From contig NZ_CP054301.1 in the NCBI RefSeq assembly GCF_013372285.1, forward strand, positions 544,001 through 608,000: DNA of 64,000 bases. The letters run 5' to 3'. Positions 62,953-64,000 of the stretch are shown here, in pieces. Both the position numbers and the translations under genes were made by a program. Within the stretch, counting starts at the first letter, position 1; every line of letters starts with the position of its first letter. Source of the DNA: Marinomonas primoryensis. Lineage in GTDB: Bacteria > Pseudomonadota > Gammaproteobacteria > Pseudomonadales > Marinomonadaceae. The notes below the pieces were generated by a model. The model was not told the DNA's origin. It searched no databases and saw nothing but the letters and a program-made list of their open reading frames with translations.

Positions 62953-63768
62953 ATGGTTTTTATAGGGCTTTCTTGGAATGGAGTAGTCTATTATGTCGAT
63001 TGGAAATTAGCCAAAAAAGCTGAAATAACGGCTTATGAGAGTTGCGACAAAATCTGGGCAGCACGTGGAGTGTATAATTTCCATGAAGAGGAAAATTCCA
63101 TTACCGCTTTTAACCGAGCTTTTGCTTTAGGTGCTAAAGGAGGTGAAGTTGATTTTTTTTATGATGTTAAGTCTGATAGTTTTATTGTTTCTCATGGTAA
63201 ACCTAAACAAGATGAATCAGGTAACCTCATTTACTCACTTAAAGAAGGTAAGCTGCTGACTTTAGAGAAATTGTTCGAAAGTGTTCCTGAGCATACTTAC
63301 TTTTGGTTGGATTATAAAAACTTAGACAGATTATCTGATACTGATACTCAGGCAGCAATTAATCGTTTAAAAATTGTCGCTAAGAAAGCAAGAAACATTA
63401 ATTACTTATATATTGAAGGTTCTAATCCAAATCACCTGTCTAGGTATACGCAAGCTGGGTTCCATACTATCTTAGCAGTGCAGCCATTACCTGAAAGCCA
63501 TTTTTTATCGAGCCTTTCAGTAAATATATTTAAAGTAGCTTATTACTTTTATGATGTTAGTGCTTTAGCAATGCGTTATGGTAATTACTCGGATCCTATT
63601 TTTGCAAAAAACAATAAAAACTTATTATCCTATATACCTGTATTTCTTTTTCATGTACCTAAGGACGTTGTTTTGGTTGAGAGCTTGGTTAAAGAGCCTA
63701 ATGTGAACGTATTATTAGTAGGTCGTGATGAAAGTGTCAGTATGTTCAATACGACGGCTTGCAAGTAG
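62953..63768 (+). CDS. GDPD-like (glycerophosphodiester phosphodiesterase fold) protein, likely exported
   Basis: A protein of 271 residues from the ATG at 62953. After an N-terminal hydrophobic segment comes ARGVYNFHEEENSITAFNRAFALGAKGGEVDFFYDVKSDSFIVSHG, the GDPD active-site region. The Glu, Asp and later His are kept, but the first His of the usual HRG is Ala (ARG). The gene is AT-rich compared with its neighbours. The frame is open to 62905, and an ATT codon at 62917 with AAGG 5 nt upstream would give the better signal peptide (IIKRFLTYSLFLMVFIGL), so the start is uncertain. Function unknown. Confidence 0.72.
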   Translation: MVFIGLSWNGVVYYVDWKLAKKAEITAYESCDKIWAARGVYNFHEEENSITAFNRAFALGAKGGEVDFFYDVKSDSFIVSHGKPKQDESGNLIYSLKEGKLLTLEKLFESVPEHTYFWLDYKNLDRLSDTDTQAAINRLKIVAKKARNINYLYIEGSNPNHLSRYTQAGFHTILAVQPLPESHFLSSLSVNIFKVAYYFYDVSALAMRYGNYSDPIFAKNNKNLLSYIPVFLFHVPKDVVLVESLVKEPNVNVLLVGRDESVSMFNTTACK

Positions 63769-63805
63769 ATCTGTTCATTTTCTCTTAAATAAAAATGTTT
63801 TAATT

Positions 63806-63840
63806 AGCCTAGTTATAAATTTACTAGGCTTTTTTATTTT
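63806..63840 (+). terminator. Terminator after the GDPD-like gene
   Basis: AGCCTAGT and ACTAGGCT form a perfect 8-bp stem with a 9-nt loop, followed by TTTTTATTTT. Confidence 0.92.
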
Positions 63841-63889
63841 GGTATTGAGCTAATCTCGCTTCTAATAATCTCCAAATCATAATTCTTAA

Positions 63890-64000
63890 AGAAAGTGGAA
63901 CCTAGGAAAGGTGCGAACAAGTCCTCTTGCCTCAGTATGTGGATAAAAGCCTGTTATTCGAGGCGAGTACCGAATGTGAATAGTTGGCCTATTTTCGAGG
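63890..64000. mobile_element. Possible insertion-sequence end, cut by window edge
   Basis: The segment around 63906-63926 (AAAGGTGCGAACAAGTCCTC) resembles terminal inverted repeats seen in some bacterial insertion sequences. It follows a change to non-coding DNA after the GDPD-like gene. No transposase is in view, and the matching end would be outside the window. Confidence 0.3.

Overview
The window looks like chromosomal DNA of a marine gammaproteobacterium, most likely Marinomonas or a close Oceanospirillales relative. This is inferred from moderate GC, an enterobacterial-type long IlvC with divergent IlvY, the SotB, SlyD, YebG, FagA-FumC and FrmAB families, TRAP transport and many c-di-GMP enzymes. 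No rRNA, tRNA, prophage or CRISPR array was seen. The content is mostly independent one-to-six-gene modules with their own regulators.

Layout. 1-9.2 kb: a truncated membrane sensor, a DUF2892 protein, a decayed LysR gene, a TetR regulator with a clear 28-bp operator, a metallo-beta-lactamase-fold lipoprotein, a diguanylate cyclase (DGC) overlapping a periplasmic solute-binding protein, an orphan Stealth phosphotransferase, an HD nucleotidase and a DUF4395 protein. 9.2-17.5 kb: ModF, IlvC/IlvY, a Fe(III)-binding protein, a PAS-GGDEF gene broken by a small deletion, and the SotB exporter. 17.5-22.1 kb: a DGC in an operon with a 5'-nucleotidase-like protein whose metal site is degenerate, then an AlkC-type DNA glycosylase.

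22.1-26 kb is the most interesting region: cyanase, a formate/nitrite-family channel and a fused PP2C phosphatase/Ser-Thr kinase lie behind a long upstream region. That region holds a near-consensus sigma-54 promoter, an NtrC-like half-perfect site, a 15-bp palindrome at the predicted transcription start and a leader that folds on paper as a three-way junction. It suggests nitrogen-limitation control of cyanate use with an added RNA-level step.

26-34.6 kb: asparaginase, a YcaQ-like protein, a DHA2 exporter, an Lrp regulator divergent from a Gate-domain membrane protein, and an FMN 2-hydroxyacid dehydrogenase divergent from a LysR. 34.6-40.5 kb: a LacI/PtxS-like repressor, a DctPQM TRAP transporter, a KguK-like kinase and a KguD/GhrB-like reductase. 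This fits uptake of 2-ketogluconate and its conversion to 6-phosphogluconate, and a PtxS-like operator precedes dctP.

40.5-50.3 kb: a zinc-peptidase-like protein, DUF6172, a Tat-exported multicopper oxidase with a Phe at the T1 axial position, a LysR/EamA pair, an ABC exporter, SOS gene yebG with a perfect LexA box, MscS plus a DUF1439 lipoprotein, and SlyD. 50.3-57.3 kb: a Fur-controlled fagA-fumC pair, then a MarR-regulated tripartite MFS efflux operon with two tandem operators. 57.3-64 kb: two acetyltransferases, DUF3820, a LysR gene divergent from frmAB with a 34-bp palindrome between them, a YefM-YoeB toxin-antitoxin pair, an AT-rich GDPD-like gene lacking its first active-site histidine, and a possible insertion-sequence end at the right edge.
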